From Propioniferax innocua (lineage in GTDB: Bacteria; Actinomycetota; Actinomycetes; Propionibacteriales; Propionibacteriaceae): a stretch of 64,000 bases of DNA. The translations under genes were made by a program, and so were the position numbers. Location: assembly GCF_006716235.1 (NCBI RefSeq), contig NZ_VFOR01000002.1, positions 868,001-932,000 of the forward strand, read 5' to 3'. Under the pieces are notes generated by a model. It had not been told where the DNA came from and did not search any database. It saw nothing but the letters and a program-made list of their open reading frames with translations. Position 1 is the stretch's first letter. Every line of letters starts with the position of its first letter. This document shows, in pieces, positions 1 to 7,573 of this stretch.

Positions 1-542
1 TGGGCCGAGGTGACCCACACGTTGTAGCGATTCGCGAACACGTCGTAGAGGGAGTTGAGGTCCTGCTCGAGCAGCCCGGGGAACATCTCCGACGGGTAGT
101 GCCCCACCTCCAGGGCCATCGGGGCTCCATCGGCCAGTCTCAGTCGCTCGACGCGGACCACCGGCGCGCCCGTCCGCAGATGCAGCCTGGCGGCGGTCTC
201 GGCATCCACGCGAACCTCCTCGGCGTCCAGGACCTTCGTCTGCGGTTCGAGGCCACGGGCACGCATCTCACGGGAGAAGGACATGAGATGGAGCTGGGTG
301 TTGATCTTGGGGCCGGTCACGTACGTGCCCTTGCCGTGCACGCGCTCCAGCTGTCCGGCCTCGACCAGATCGGCGATCGCCAACCGCACTGTCACCCGGG
401 AGACCCCGAACTGCTCCACCAGACGCCGCTCGGAAGGGATGGCATCACCGGGGTGCAGTTGGCTGTGGATCATCTGTTCCAGCAACTCGCGAACCTGGGC
501 GCGCTTGGTCGTGGCGGCGATCCTTCCGCGATAGGTCTCCAT
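1..542 (-). CDS. GntR/HutC-family transcriptional regulator (3' end cut by window edge)
   Basis: One-component DNA-binding regulator; the visible 180 residues are the N-terminal part. A winged helix-turn-helix spans about residues 10-75, with the family signature PSERRLVEQFGVSRVTVRLAI and the wing GQLERVHGKGTYV. The start of a UTRA effector domain follows (SFSREMRARGLEPQTKVL, then a VVRVERLRLADG strand), which places it in the HutC/DasR subgroup that usually senses sugar phosphates or amino-acid derivatives. The ATG start has AGGAG 6 nt upstream. A palindrome matching DasR-type operators lies just upstream, suggesting autoregulation. The C-terminus and any downstream targets lie outside the window, so the effector cannot be named. 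Confidence 0.9.
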   Translation of the reverse strand, partial: METYRGRIAATTKRAQVRELLEQMIHSQLHPGDAIPSERRLVEQFGVSRVTVRLAIADLVEAGQLERVHGKGTYVTGPKINTQLHLMSFSREMRARGLEPQTKVLDAEEVRVDAETAARLHLRTGAPVVRVERLRLADGAPMALEVGHYPSEMFPGLLEQDLNSLYDVFANRYNVWVTSA

Positions 543-553
543 GACGACTCCTG

Positions 554-576
554 ACTGGTATTGACCCCGGACCAGT
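554..576. promoter_or_regulatory. Probable GntR/DasR-type operator
   Basis: ACTGGT and ACCAGT form a perfect inverted repeat separated by 11 bp, and an overlapping tighter dyad TGGT-ATTG-ACC resembles the known DasR/NagR-class site (TGGTCTAGACCA core). It sits 12 bp upstream of the GntR start codon, where bound repressor would block transcription. Autoregulation is inferred from position. Confidence 0.6.
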
Positions 577-654
577 ATCCACCAGAGGCATTCGCGCTGA
601 TCAGGGGCCGCCGCCGGGCGGCACGGCCGGTGACCCCCACCGGCGGCAGGGGCA

Positions 655-1344
655 TCACGCCGGGTGCTGCAGCCCCCAGTGGTACATCGCGATCGCCGCC
701 GCAGCACCGGCGTTGATCGACCTCGTCGACCCATGCTGGGTGATCGCCACGATGCGCTCGGCGGCGTCGAGGATCTCCGGGCTCAACCCCGGCCCCTCCG
801 AACCGAACACAAGACAGGACGCACGCGGCAGCGTCGCCGATTCCAGGGGGACCGAACCGGGCACGTTGTCCACGGCGATCGGCGTCGACCCGACCCCTGC
901 GAGGAAGGCCAGAAAATCGCTGGCATCTGGATGGTGATGGACGCTGAGGTACCTGTCGGTGACCATGGCGCCGCGCCGATTCCAACGCCGCCGCCCGATG
1001 ATGTGGACACCGGAGACGTTGAACGCATTAGCCGTGCGCACCATGGACCCGATGTTGAAATCGTGTTCCCAGTTCTCGATCGCGATACGGAGGGGCCGAC
1101 GCCGCGTGTCGAGCTCGGCGACGATCGCCTCGACACTCCAGTAGCGGAACTCATCAACCACGTTGCGCCGATCCCCCTGCGCCAAAAGCTCCGGGTCCAG
1201 ACACGGATCCTGTGGCCACGGCTCGGGATGCGGACCAACACCGACCTGTGGTTCTGGGACTTCGGACTCTGGGACTTCGGACTCTGGGGCTTCGGATTCT
1301 TGCGCTCCGGGCACTGGGGTTCCGGATACTGAGGTCTCAGACAC
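655..1344 (-). CDS. SpoU/TrmH-family tRNA/rRNA ribose 2'-O-methyltransferase
   Basis: SAM-dependent RNA ribose methyltransferase of the SPOUT (alpha/beta-knot) class. All three SpoU motifs are visible: motif 1 with NIGSMVRTANAF near residue 97, motif 2 FGSEGPGLSPEIL near 180, and motif 3 QHGSTRSINAGAAAAIAMY near 203, which builds the knotted cofactor site. At 229 residues it is a compact TrmH-type enzyme. The first 45 residues are a low-complexity repeat of ESEVPES type, probably disordered. The GTG start follows a TAATCT box by 6 nt, a leaderless arrangement. The target nucleotide cannot be assigned from sequence. Confidence 0.9.
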   Translation of the reverse strand: MSETSVSGTPVPGAQESEAPESEVPESEVPEPQVGVGPHPEPWPQDPCLDPELLAQGDRRNVVDEFRYWSVEAIVAELDTRRRPLRIAIENWEHDFNIGSMVRTANAFNVSGVHIIGRRRWNRRGAMVTDRYLSVHHHPDASDFLAFLAGVGSTPIAVDNVPGSVPLESATLPRASCLVFGSEGPGLSPEILDAAERIVAITQHGSTRSINAGAAAAIAMYHWGLQHPA

Positions 1345-1350
1345 CCCTGC

Positions 1351-1356
1351 AGATTA
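1351..1356 (-). promoter_or_regulatory. -10 element of the SpoU methyltransferase, leaderless type
   Basis: TAATCT (minus strand) lies 6 nt before the GTG start, so transcription would begin at or next to the start codon. It fixes the chosen start. Confidence 0.6.
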
Positions 1357-1400
1357 GCCCGGCACCCCCGCTCCCCTGCTCCGCGACCCACAGGTTGAAC

Positions 1401-1698
1401 GCCCCACCTCTACATCCAGCCGCACAGACACAGCACAACGTCAAGGTAGAGCGGCACACCCACAGACCAAACGCCCCACCTCTACGCCCAGCCGCACAGA
1501 CACAGCACAACGTCAAGGTGGAGCATCAAGGAGCGCAGGGGCACAAGAGAAAGCACCACCCACCACAAGTCAAACGCCCCACCTCTACACCCAGCCGCAC
1601 AGACACAGCACAACGTCAAGATGGAGCGGCACACCCACGGACTGGACGCCCCACCTCTACACCCAGCCGCACAGACACAGCACAACGTCAAGGTGGAG
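1401..1698. repeat. Intergenic hairpin repeat array 1 (four 51-bp cores)
   Basis: Four near-identical 51-bp cores begin at 1401, 1473, 1576 and 1648, spaced 72, 103 and 72 bp. Each begins GCCCCACCTCTAC, continues CAGCCGCACAGACACAGCAC and ends GTCAAGGTGGAG or a one-base variant. The ends are imperfectly self-complementary (CCACCTCTAC against GTCAAGGTGG), so each core can fold into a hairpin. The array fills the gap between the SpoU methyltransferase promoter and the end of lemA. Related units occur near 16.0-16.2 kb and 60.4-61.0 kb. No gene is supported in the 1345-1842 gap. Confidence 0.85.
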
Positions 1699-1842
1699 CG
1701 GCCAAGGAGCGGAATGGCCAAGGAGTGGAGCGCGCTCAAGGGTGGGGCGGCCAAGGAAAGGGAAACAATCAAGACACGCAAAGGGCGACTCGCCGATCAT
1801 CAAGACCGGACGAGCCGCCCTGCGAAGGAGGCCGTGCGTGGA

Positions 1843-2832
1843 TCAGTTCTGGCCGTACTGACCCTGATCACCATAGGGCTGCTGGCCATACTGACCCTGA
1901 TCACCATAGGGCTGCTGGCCGTACTGACCCTGATCACCATAGGGCTGCTGGCCATACTGACCCTGATCACCGTAAGGCTGCTGCCCATACTGCTGAGATT
2001 CAGGCGCCTGCTGCGGCGCAGCCGGAGGCTGGGACGCGGAAGGCTGACCCTGCGGAACCCCGTACTGGCCCTGCTGCGGCTGCTGAGCCTGCTGGGGCTG
2101 TGCATACTGCTGCTGCGGCTGCTGGTTCTGCGTCGGCTGTCCGTACTGCTGCGGTTGCTGCTGTCCATACTGGGGCTGCGACGGTTGGGCGTCGAGCTGC
2201 GGCTGGGGCGCCTGCGAAGGGGCCTGACGCTCGTCACCGCGATACGCGATGGAGCCGAAGTTCACATCCGGCGACTGGCGTGCTGCCGGATCCTGGATCT
2301 CGAAGTAGGTGGCCTTCTCGAACTTGCCCATCCCGGCGATGACATTGCTGGGCAGCGACTCCACCTTGGTGTTGTACTCACGCACATTGGCGTTGTAGTA
2401 GCGGCGTCCAGCAGCAATGCGGTCCTCGGTCTCGGACAGCTCCTTCTGCAGATGCAGGAAATTGGTGTTCGACTTCAGGTCCGGGTAGGCCTCCACGGTC
2501 ACCAGCAGGTTCCGCACAGCACCCGAGAGCGCTTCCTCGGTCTCGGCGCGGGCCGCCGACGGCATCGCACCCTCACCCTGGGCCACCTGCGCGGCCTGGT
2601 TCCGCAACCGCGTCACGTCCTCCAACGTGTTGCGCTCATGCGCAGCGAAACCACGCACGGTCTCCACGAGGTTGGGAATGAGCTCGTAACGTCGGTTCAA
2701 TTCGACGTCTATCTGACGCCACGACTCCTGGATCTTGTTGCGCATCTTGACGAATCCGTTGTAGGTCGCCAAGCCGTACCCGACCACGCCGAGCACCACG
2801 AGCAGCAAAACGATGATGATCGCCCAGACCAT
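1843..2832 (-). CDS. lemA: LemA family membrane protein with Gln/Tyr-rich repeat tail
   Basis: Membrane-anchored LemA protein of unknown biochemical role. An N-terminal transmembrane helix (residues 2-25) is followed by the four-helix LemA domain to about residue 190, including the conserved NKIQESWRQIDVELNRRYELIPNLVE stretch, LLVTVEAYPDLKSNTNF and YNANVREYNTKVESLPSN. The remaining about 140 residues are a Gln/Pro/Tyr-rich tail ending in four copies of an 11-residue GQYGQQPYGDQ unit, so this protein is much longer than the usual 185-200 residues. AAGGAG precedes the ATG by 9 nt. It is monocistronic, with pyrE behind it and array 1 downstream. The tail is probably disordered. Confidence 0.93.
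   Translation of the reverse strand: MVWAIIIVLLLVVLGVVGYGLATYNGFVKMRNKIQESWRQIDVELNRRYELIPNLVETVRGFAAHERNTLEDVTRLRNQAAQVAQGEGAMPSAARAETEEALSGAVRNLLVTVEAYPDLKSNTNFLHLQKELSETEDRIAAGRRYYNANVREYNTKVESLPSNVIAGMGKFEKATYFEIQDPAARQSPDVNFGSIAYRGDERQAPSQAPQPQLDAQPSQPQYGQQQPQQYGQPTQNQQPQQQYAQPQQAQQPQQGQYGVPQGQPSASQPPAAPQQAPESQQYGQQPYGDQGQYGQQPYGDQGQYGQQPYGDQGQYGQQPYGDQGQYGQN
1850..1981 (-). repeat. 33-bp tandem repeats encoding the LemA tail
   Basis: Four consecutive 33-bp units encode GQYGQQPYGDQ-type repeats. Units differ by only a few bases and their length is a multiple of three, so copy-number change would keep the reading frame. Confidence 0.85.
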
Positions 2833-2896
2833 GAGCGAGCTCCTTCACATTAGGGGGTTGTGACAGACGAGGGTGCCTCGCGGCTCACCCTAGCGG

Positions 2897-3445
2897 TCAG
2901 TACTCGTCAAGCCCGAGTTCATCGGCCGAGACCGCATAACGATATTCCAGCCCCTGCGCCTCGATGGCCGCAGCAGCTTCGGTGCGGCGATCCACCACCA
3001 CGGCGACCGCCACCACCACAGCGCCAGCGGCACGCACCGCCTCCACCGCGGTCAACGCCGAGCCACCGGTGGTGGATGTGTCCTCCACCACCAGCACCCG
3101 ACGCCCCGCGATGTCAGTGCCCTCGATCCGCCGCTGCATACCGTGCGCCTTCTCGACCTTGCGCACCACGAACGCGTCCAACCGCTTCCCCTCGGATGCA
3201 GCACTGTGCAACATGGCCGTGGCCACCGGGTCGGCCCCGAGCGTCAGGCCCCCCACGGCGTCGAAGTCCAGATCGGCGGTGAGGTCACGCATGACGCTGC
3301 CCACCAACGGCGAGGCGGCACCATCGAGCGTCACCCGACGCATGTCGATGTAGTAATCGGCCTCACGGCCAGAGCTCAGCGTGACGCGTCCATGCACCAC
3401 CGCCAACTGCTTGATGTGTTCGATGAGGGCATCGCGATCGGCCAT
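2897..3445 (-). CDS. pyrE: Orotate phosphoribosyltransferase
   Basis: Converts orotate and PRPP to orotidine 5'-monophosphate, the fifth step of UMP synthesis, in the cytoplasm. The PRPP-binding signature VLVVEDTSTTGGSAL is at residues about 117-131, and the orotate-contacting segments LSSGREADYYIDMRR and the flexible VRKVEKAHG loop are present. At 182 residues it has normal length. The frame stays open for 58 codons upstream, but the ATG beginning MADRDALIEH is preceded by TAGGAT at 7 nt, which fits a leaderless start. No other pyrimidine gene is adjacent. Confidence 0.93.
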   Translation of the reverse strand: MADRDALIEHIKQLAVVHGRVTLSSGREADYYIDMRRVTLDGAASPLVGSVMRDLTADLDFDAVGGLTLGADPVATAMLHSAASEGKRLDAFVVRKVEKAHGMQRRIEGTDIAGRRVLVVEDTSTTGGSALTAVEAVRAAGAVVVAVAVVVDRRTEAAAAIEAQGLEYRYAVSADELGLDEY

Positions 3446-3452
3446 GACCCGC

Positions 3453-3458
3453 ATCCTA
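3453..3458 (-). promoter_or_regulatory. -10 element of pyrE, leaderless type
   Basis: TAGGAT (minus strand) lies 7 nt before the ATG of pyrE and supports the short form of the protein. Confidence 0.6.
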
Positions 3459-3642
3459 ACCGGCCTTTCACAGGCGCCCACGGCGGCGCCGGAGAACCAC
3501 CCCACGCACCGGCGCGCCCCGAGCCCACACTGAGGGTCGACTGGGGGACCTACCCAATGGCATCGCCCCCGTCCCCGCCCATACAGTGGCCGCGGCACGG
3601 CCACCCGTGTCGCATCCAACGAGCAATATTGAAGGGTCTCCG

Positions 3643-6600
3643 GTGAAGAAACTCGCTCAACTGAGCATCGCCAACCGTGCCGTCATCACGCTGCTGTGCA
3701 TCGTCGTCCTGGGCGCGGGTGTCTTCGCCGCCTCCAAGCTCAAGCAGGAGCTGTTCCCCGACCTCACGATGCCCGCCGGGTCGATCAGCGTCAGCTACCC
3801 CGGCGCGACGGGCGAAGCGGTCGAACGGGAGGTCGCCGAACCCATCGAGACCGCCCTGCGCGGCATCCCCGGCGTCACCAATGTCAGCTCCACCAGCCAG
3901 ACCAACAGCGCCCAGATCGAGGTGGAATGGGAGTACGGCCGCAACGCCACCGACATGGAATCCCAGATCCGCCAAGCCGTCGCGCGCACCGAAGCCCAAC
4001 TCCCCGACAACGCCGAGAGCGACGTCATCATGGGCGGCATGGACGACTTCCCCGTCGTCGTCATGTCCGTCGCCTCCGACCACGACCCCAGCGTCCTGGC
4101 CCAACGCCTCGACGAACAGGTCGTTCCCGACCTGCAGGACCTCCCCGGCGTCCGCACCGTGCAGGTCAGCGGGCAACGCGCCAAACAGATCGAGATCACC
4201 GCCCGCCCCGACGACGTCGACCGACACGAGGTGGATCTGGCGCAGGTCCCAGAACTGTTCGAGGGCAAACTCAACCCCGTCCCCGCAGGAAACCTCTCCA
4301 CCAAGCAGGGACGCCTCAACGTGCAGGTCGGCGACACCCTCAAGACCCCCGAGGACATCGCTGCCCTCCAGCTCCAGTCCCCCGACGGCCCCGTGCGGCT
4401 CGGCGACATCGCCGACGTCGAACTCGTCGACGCCCCCGCGACCTCCTACTCCCGCGTCAACGGCCGTGAAGCCCTCTCGCTCATGGTCATCAAGACCCCC
4501 GACGCCAACACCGTGCAGGTGGCCAACTCCGTCACCGACGCCCTCCCGGCCCTGGCCAACGACATCGGCGGAAACACCGTCTTCACCGACGTGTTCAACC
4601 AGGCCCCCTACATCGAGGACTCCATCGACAACCTCGCCACCGACGGCATCCTCGGCCTCATCATGGCCATCACCATCATTCTGGTGTTCCTGTGGTCGGG
4701 ACGCTCGACGATCATCACCGGCGTCTCCATCCCGCTGTCGCTGCTCATCGCGGTGGTCGCGCTGTTCGTGGGTGACCACACCCTCAACCTGTTGACGCTC
4801 AGCGCCCTGACCATCTCGGTGGGACGCGTCGTCGACGACTCGATCGTGGTGATCGAGAACATCAACCGACACCGTGGGCTCACACCGCTGAAGGACTTCG
4901 GCCCCGACGTCATCACCCGCGCCGTCGGCGAGGTCGGCACCGCGGTGGCGTCTTCCACCCTCATCACCGTCGCGGTGTTCCTTCCCATCGGCTTCGTGGG
5001 CGGCGAAACCGGAGAACTCTTCCGCCCCTTCGCCCTGACCAGCATGGTGGCCCTGCTCGGCTCACTCCTGGTGGCTCTGGTGGTGGTGCCGGTGCTCTCC
5101 TACTGGTTCCTGCGCCCCACCAACAAGGAACTCGCCGCCGAGACCGCCCGTGCGGCCGAGGCACGACGCTCCGCCGACACCGATGACCTCGCCAGCCAGC
5201 AGGCCGAGAAGCCGAGCCGCATGCAGCGTGCCTACCTGCCCGCGCTGAAGTGGTCGCTGCGGCACCGCTGGGTCACACTCGCCCTGGCGACGTTCATCTT
5301 CCTCGGCACCATGATGTCCGCGGGACTGCTGCGCACCGAGTTCATGGGCGACACCGGCGAGAACACCATCATGGTCAACCAGACCCTCCCCGAGGGGACC
5401 ACTCTGGAGGAGACCGACTCCCACGCCCGCGACATGGAGGCGATACTCGCCGAGGAGCCGGAGATCAAGACCTACCAGTCGAGCATCGGCGGCCAGATGG
5501 ACCAATACGGCGGAGGCGGCGAGAACAACGTCACCTACTCGCTGACACTGCAGGACGACGCCGACGCCGAGGAAATCAGCCAACGGTTGCGTCAGAAGTT
5601 CGAGGATGCCCCCGATTCCGGCGAGTTCATGATCAGCGCCGGCGGCTCCGCCACCGGCTCGCAGGACATCAGCGTCGGGATCAACGGCACCGAGATCGAG
5701 GACCTCGAGACCGCCACCAACCGCATCACCGCCAAACTGGAGAAGATCGAGGGACTCGACGACATCCGTTCCGACTTCTCCGAGGCCGAGACCCTGCTGC
5801 AGGTGGAGGTCGATGAGGACGCCGCCGCGAAACGGGGCATGTCCCAGGCCAGCATCGGCACCGCCGTCAACGAAGCCATCCAGGGCACCACCTTGGGCGA
5901 CATCACCACCGACCACGGCAGCACCGAGGTGCTGCTGCGTTCCCGCGAACCGATCACCAAGGCCGAGGAACTCGAGAACCTCGAGCTGCCCGTGACCGAG
6001 AAGCAGACCGCCGACGCACGCCAGGAGATCACCGACGAGGTGGAACGGCGTCAGGACGAGATGTCCAACGAGGAGGAGGCCAAGGCCGAAGAGGAGATGC
6101 GCGAGCAGGAGCAGGAACTGCAGGACTCCCGCGCCGAACTCCAGCAACAACTCAACGAGGCCCGCTCCCAGCTCTCCGAGGCGCGTCGGGCCGAACAACA
6201 GGGCCCCCAGCTCCCCGCCGGCGGCATGGGGCCCGGCATGGAGGGCATGGGCGGCTCCCCCGTCGGGCAGATGGAGGAATCGGTCACCCAGCTCGAAGAA
6301 CAGCTTGAGGAGCTCGACGACCAGATGGCCGCCCTGGACGAACAACGTTCCGAGGCCGCCGAGCAGAGGGCGCGAAGCGAGGAGATCGAGGAGCTCTCCG
6401 AACAGGCCGAGGAGGTCAAGGGCGATCCGGCGAAGGTCTCCGATGTGGGCAAGGTGGTCGAAGCCAAGACGCCCGCGTCCATCACCCGCATGAACGGTTC
6501 ACGCACCATCACCATCACCGCCACCCCGACCGGCGACGACCTCGGCGCCCTCAACGCCGAAGTCCAGCAGGCGCTCGCCAGCACCGACCTGCCGCCCGGC

Positions 6601-7296
6601 GTCAAGACCGGAACCGGCGGCGTCACCGCCGAACAGGACGAGGCGTTCGAAGAACTGTGGCTCGCCATGGGTGTGGCGATCGCGATGGTCTACATCATCA
6701 TGGTCGCAACGTTCCGCTCGGTGCTGCAGCCCCTGCTGCTGCTGATCTCGGTGCCGTTCGCGGGCACGGGCGTCATCGGCATCCTGCTGGTGACCGACAC
6801 CGCTCTCGGCCTTCCGGCGATGATCGGCCTGCTCATGTTGATCGGCATCGTGGTCACCAACGCCATCGTGCTGATCGACCTGATCAACACCTACCGGAGT
6901 CGAGGCAGCAGCCTCGATGACGCGGTGATCCACGGCGCCCGCCTGCGTCTGCGTCCGATCATCATGACCGCCCTGGCCACCATCATGGGTCTGGCGCCCA
7001 TGGCCTCGGGATTGACCGGGCAGAGCATCTTCATCTCGCAGTCACTGGCGCTCGTGGTGATCGGCGGGCTGATCTCCTCCACCCTGTTGACGCTCATCCT
7101 CGTGCCGGTGCTGTATCACCTGCTCGAATCGCGCATCCTCAAGCGGGCCGAGCGCAAGCAGGCCAAACGCGACGAGGCACTGCGCGAGGACGACGATCCC
7201 GGCAGCCTGGCCGATGTCGGTCTGGCCGATGAGGCCGAACCGGAAGGGACCACGAGCACCGGTCGTCGCCGCAGGTGGTTCGCACGACGCAAGTGA
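3643..7296 (+). CDS. RND (AcrB/HAE1-like) efflux permease with a coiled-coil insertion
   Basis: Proton-driven export permease of the RND superfamily. It has the classic duplicated layout: TM1 at residues 7-28, a first porter domain, TM2-6 with the conserved ALTISVGRVVDDSIVVIENI (TM4 proton-relay Asp pair), TM7 near 560, a second porter domain, and TM8-12 to about 1160. The GTG start (VKKLAQLSIANRAVI) follows GAAGGG. At 1217 residues it is some 170 longer than AcrB. Most of the excess is a Glu/Gln-rich coiled-coil hairpin at about 790-930, interrupted by a Gly/Met/Pro turn (GGMGPGMEGMGG). No membrane-fusion protein or outer-membrane channel gene is adjacent, as expected in a monoderm. The substrate is unknown. 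Confidence 0.92.
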   Translation: MKKLAQLSIANRAVITLLCIVVLGAGVFAASKLKQELFPDLTMPAGSISVSYPGATGEAVEREVAEPIETALRGIPGVTNVSSTSQTNSAQIEVEWEYGRNATDMESQIRQAVARTEAQLPDNAESDVIMGGMDDFPVVVMSVASDHDPSVLAQRLDEQVVPDLQDLPGVRTVQVSGQRAKQIEITARPDDVDRHEVDLAQVPELFEGKLNPVPAGNLSTKQGRLNVQVGDTLKTPEDIAALQLQSPDGPVRLGDIADVELVDAPATSYSRVNGREALSLMVIKTPDANTVQVANSVTDALPALANDIGGNTVFTDVFNQAPYIEDSIDNLATDGILGLIMAITIILVFLWSGRSTIITGVSIPLSLLIAVVALFVGDHTLNLLTLSALTISVGRVVDDSIVVIENINRHRGLTPLKDFGPDVITRAVGEVGTAVASSTLITVAVFLPIGFVGGETGELFRPFALTSMVALLGSLLVALVVVPVLSYWFLRPTNKELAAETARAAEARRSADTDDLASQQAEKPSRMQRAYLPALKWSLRHRWVTLALATFIFLGTMMSAGLLRTEFMGDTGENTIMVNQTLPEGTTLEETDSHARDMEAILAEEPEIKTYQSSIGGQMDQYGGGGENNVTYSLTLQDDADAEEISQRLRQKFEDAPDSGEFMISAGGSATGSQDISVGINGTEIEDLETATNRITAKLEKIEGLDDIRSDFSEAETLLQVEVDEDAAAKRGMSQASIGTAVNEAIQGTTLGDITTDHGSTEVLLRSREPITKAEELENLELPVTEKQTADARQEITDEVERRQDEMSNEEEAKAEEEMREQEQELQDSRAELQQQLNEARSQLSEARRAEQQGPQLPAGGMGPGMEGMGGSPVGQMEESVTQLEEQLEELDDQMAALDEQRSEAAEQRARSEEIEELSEQAEEVKGDPAKVSDVGKVVEAKTPASITRMNGSRTITITATPTGDDLGALNAEVQQALASTDLPPGVKTGTGGVTAEQDEAFEELWLAMGVAIAMVYIIMVATFRSVLQPLLLLISVPFAGTGVIGILLVTDTALGLPAMIGLLMLIGIVVTNAIVLIDLINTYRSRGSSLDDAVIHGARLRLRPIIMTALATIMGLAPMASGLTGQSIFISQSLALVVIGGLISSTLLTLILVPVLYHLLESRILKRAERKQAKRDEALREDDDPGSLADVGLADEAEPEGTTSTGRRRRWFARRK

Positions 7297-7344
7297 GGTG
7301 GGCCTCGGGCAGGTCACCGAGCTCAGGCATCACCATCTCCACGT

Positions 7345-7430
7345 TGCGGTTTCCTACCACCGGATTCCATGGATCGGCGGCAGACGCCGTGGCCACGCCG
7401 TCGGGCCGAATCGCGTGGTAGGAAACCGCA
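7345..7430. repeat. 86-bp element with 16-bp terminal inverted repeats (copy 1)
   Basis: TGCGGTTTCCTACCAC at the left end is perfectly repeated in inverse as GTGGTAGGAAACCGCA at the right end. It lies in the gap between the RND gene and the CBS-NeuB gene, the rest of which holds only the latter's promoter. A second element of exactly the same length and nearly the same ends lies near 32.8 kb. It could act as a cruciform, a terminator or a small non-autonomous mobile element. Confidence 0.8.
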
Positions 7431-7538
7431 CATCGAGCCAGCACGTGCCCGCACCCGGCACGTGGCAGAACTGCACCCGATGGGCCCGGTCTCGCCCACT
7501 TCGCGCGGGTCGGGACCAGCAGAGCCGAAGCCCGCTCC

Positions 7539-7544
7539 TATAGT
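7539..7544 (+). promoter_or_regulatory. -10 element of the CBS-NeuB fusion gene
   Basis: TATAGT, a good -10 hexamer, lies 29 nt before the ATG, leaving a short leader that carries a GGAG Shine-Dalgarno sequence. The -35 is weak. Confidence 0.5.
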
Positions 7545-7573
7545 GGGCGAATCCGGCGAGGAGTGGGAGAGTC

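Noticed and set aside
3550-4872. A 440-residue frame antisense to the RND permease
   Set aside because: Complementary-strand shadow (Asp/Val/His-rich), while the sense frame has the full RND domain set.
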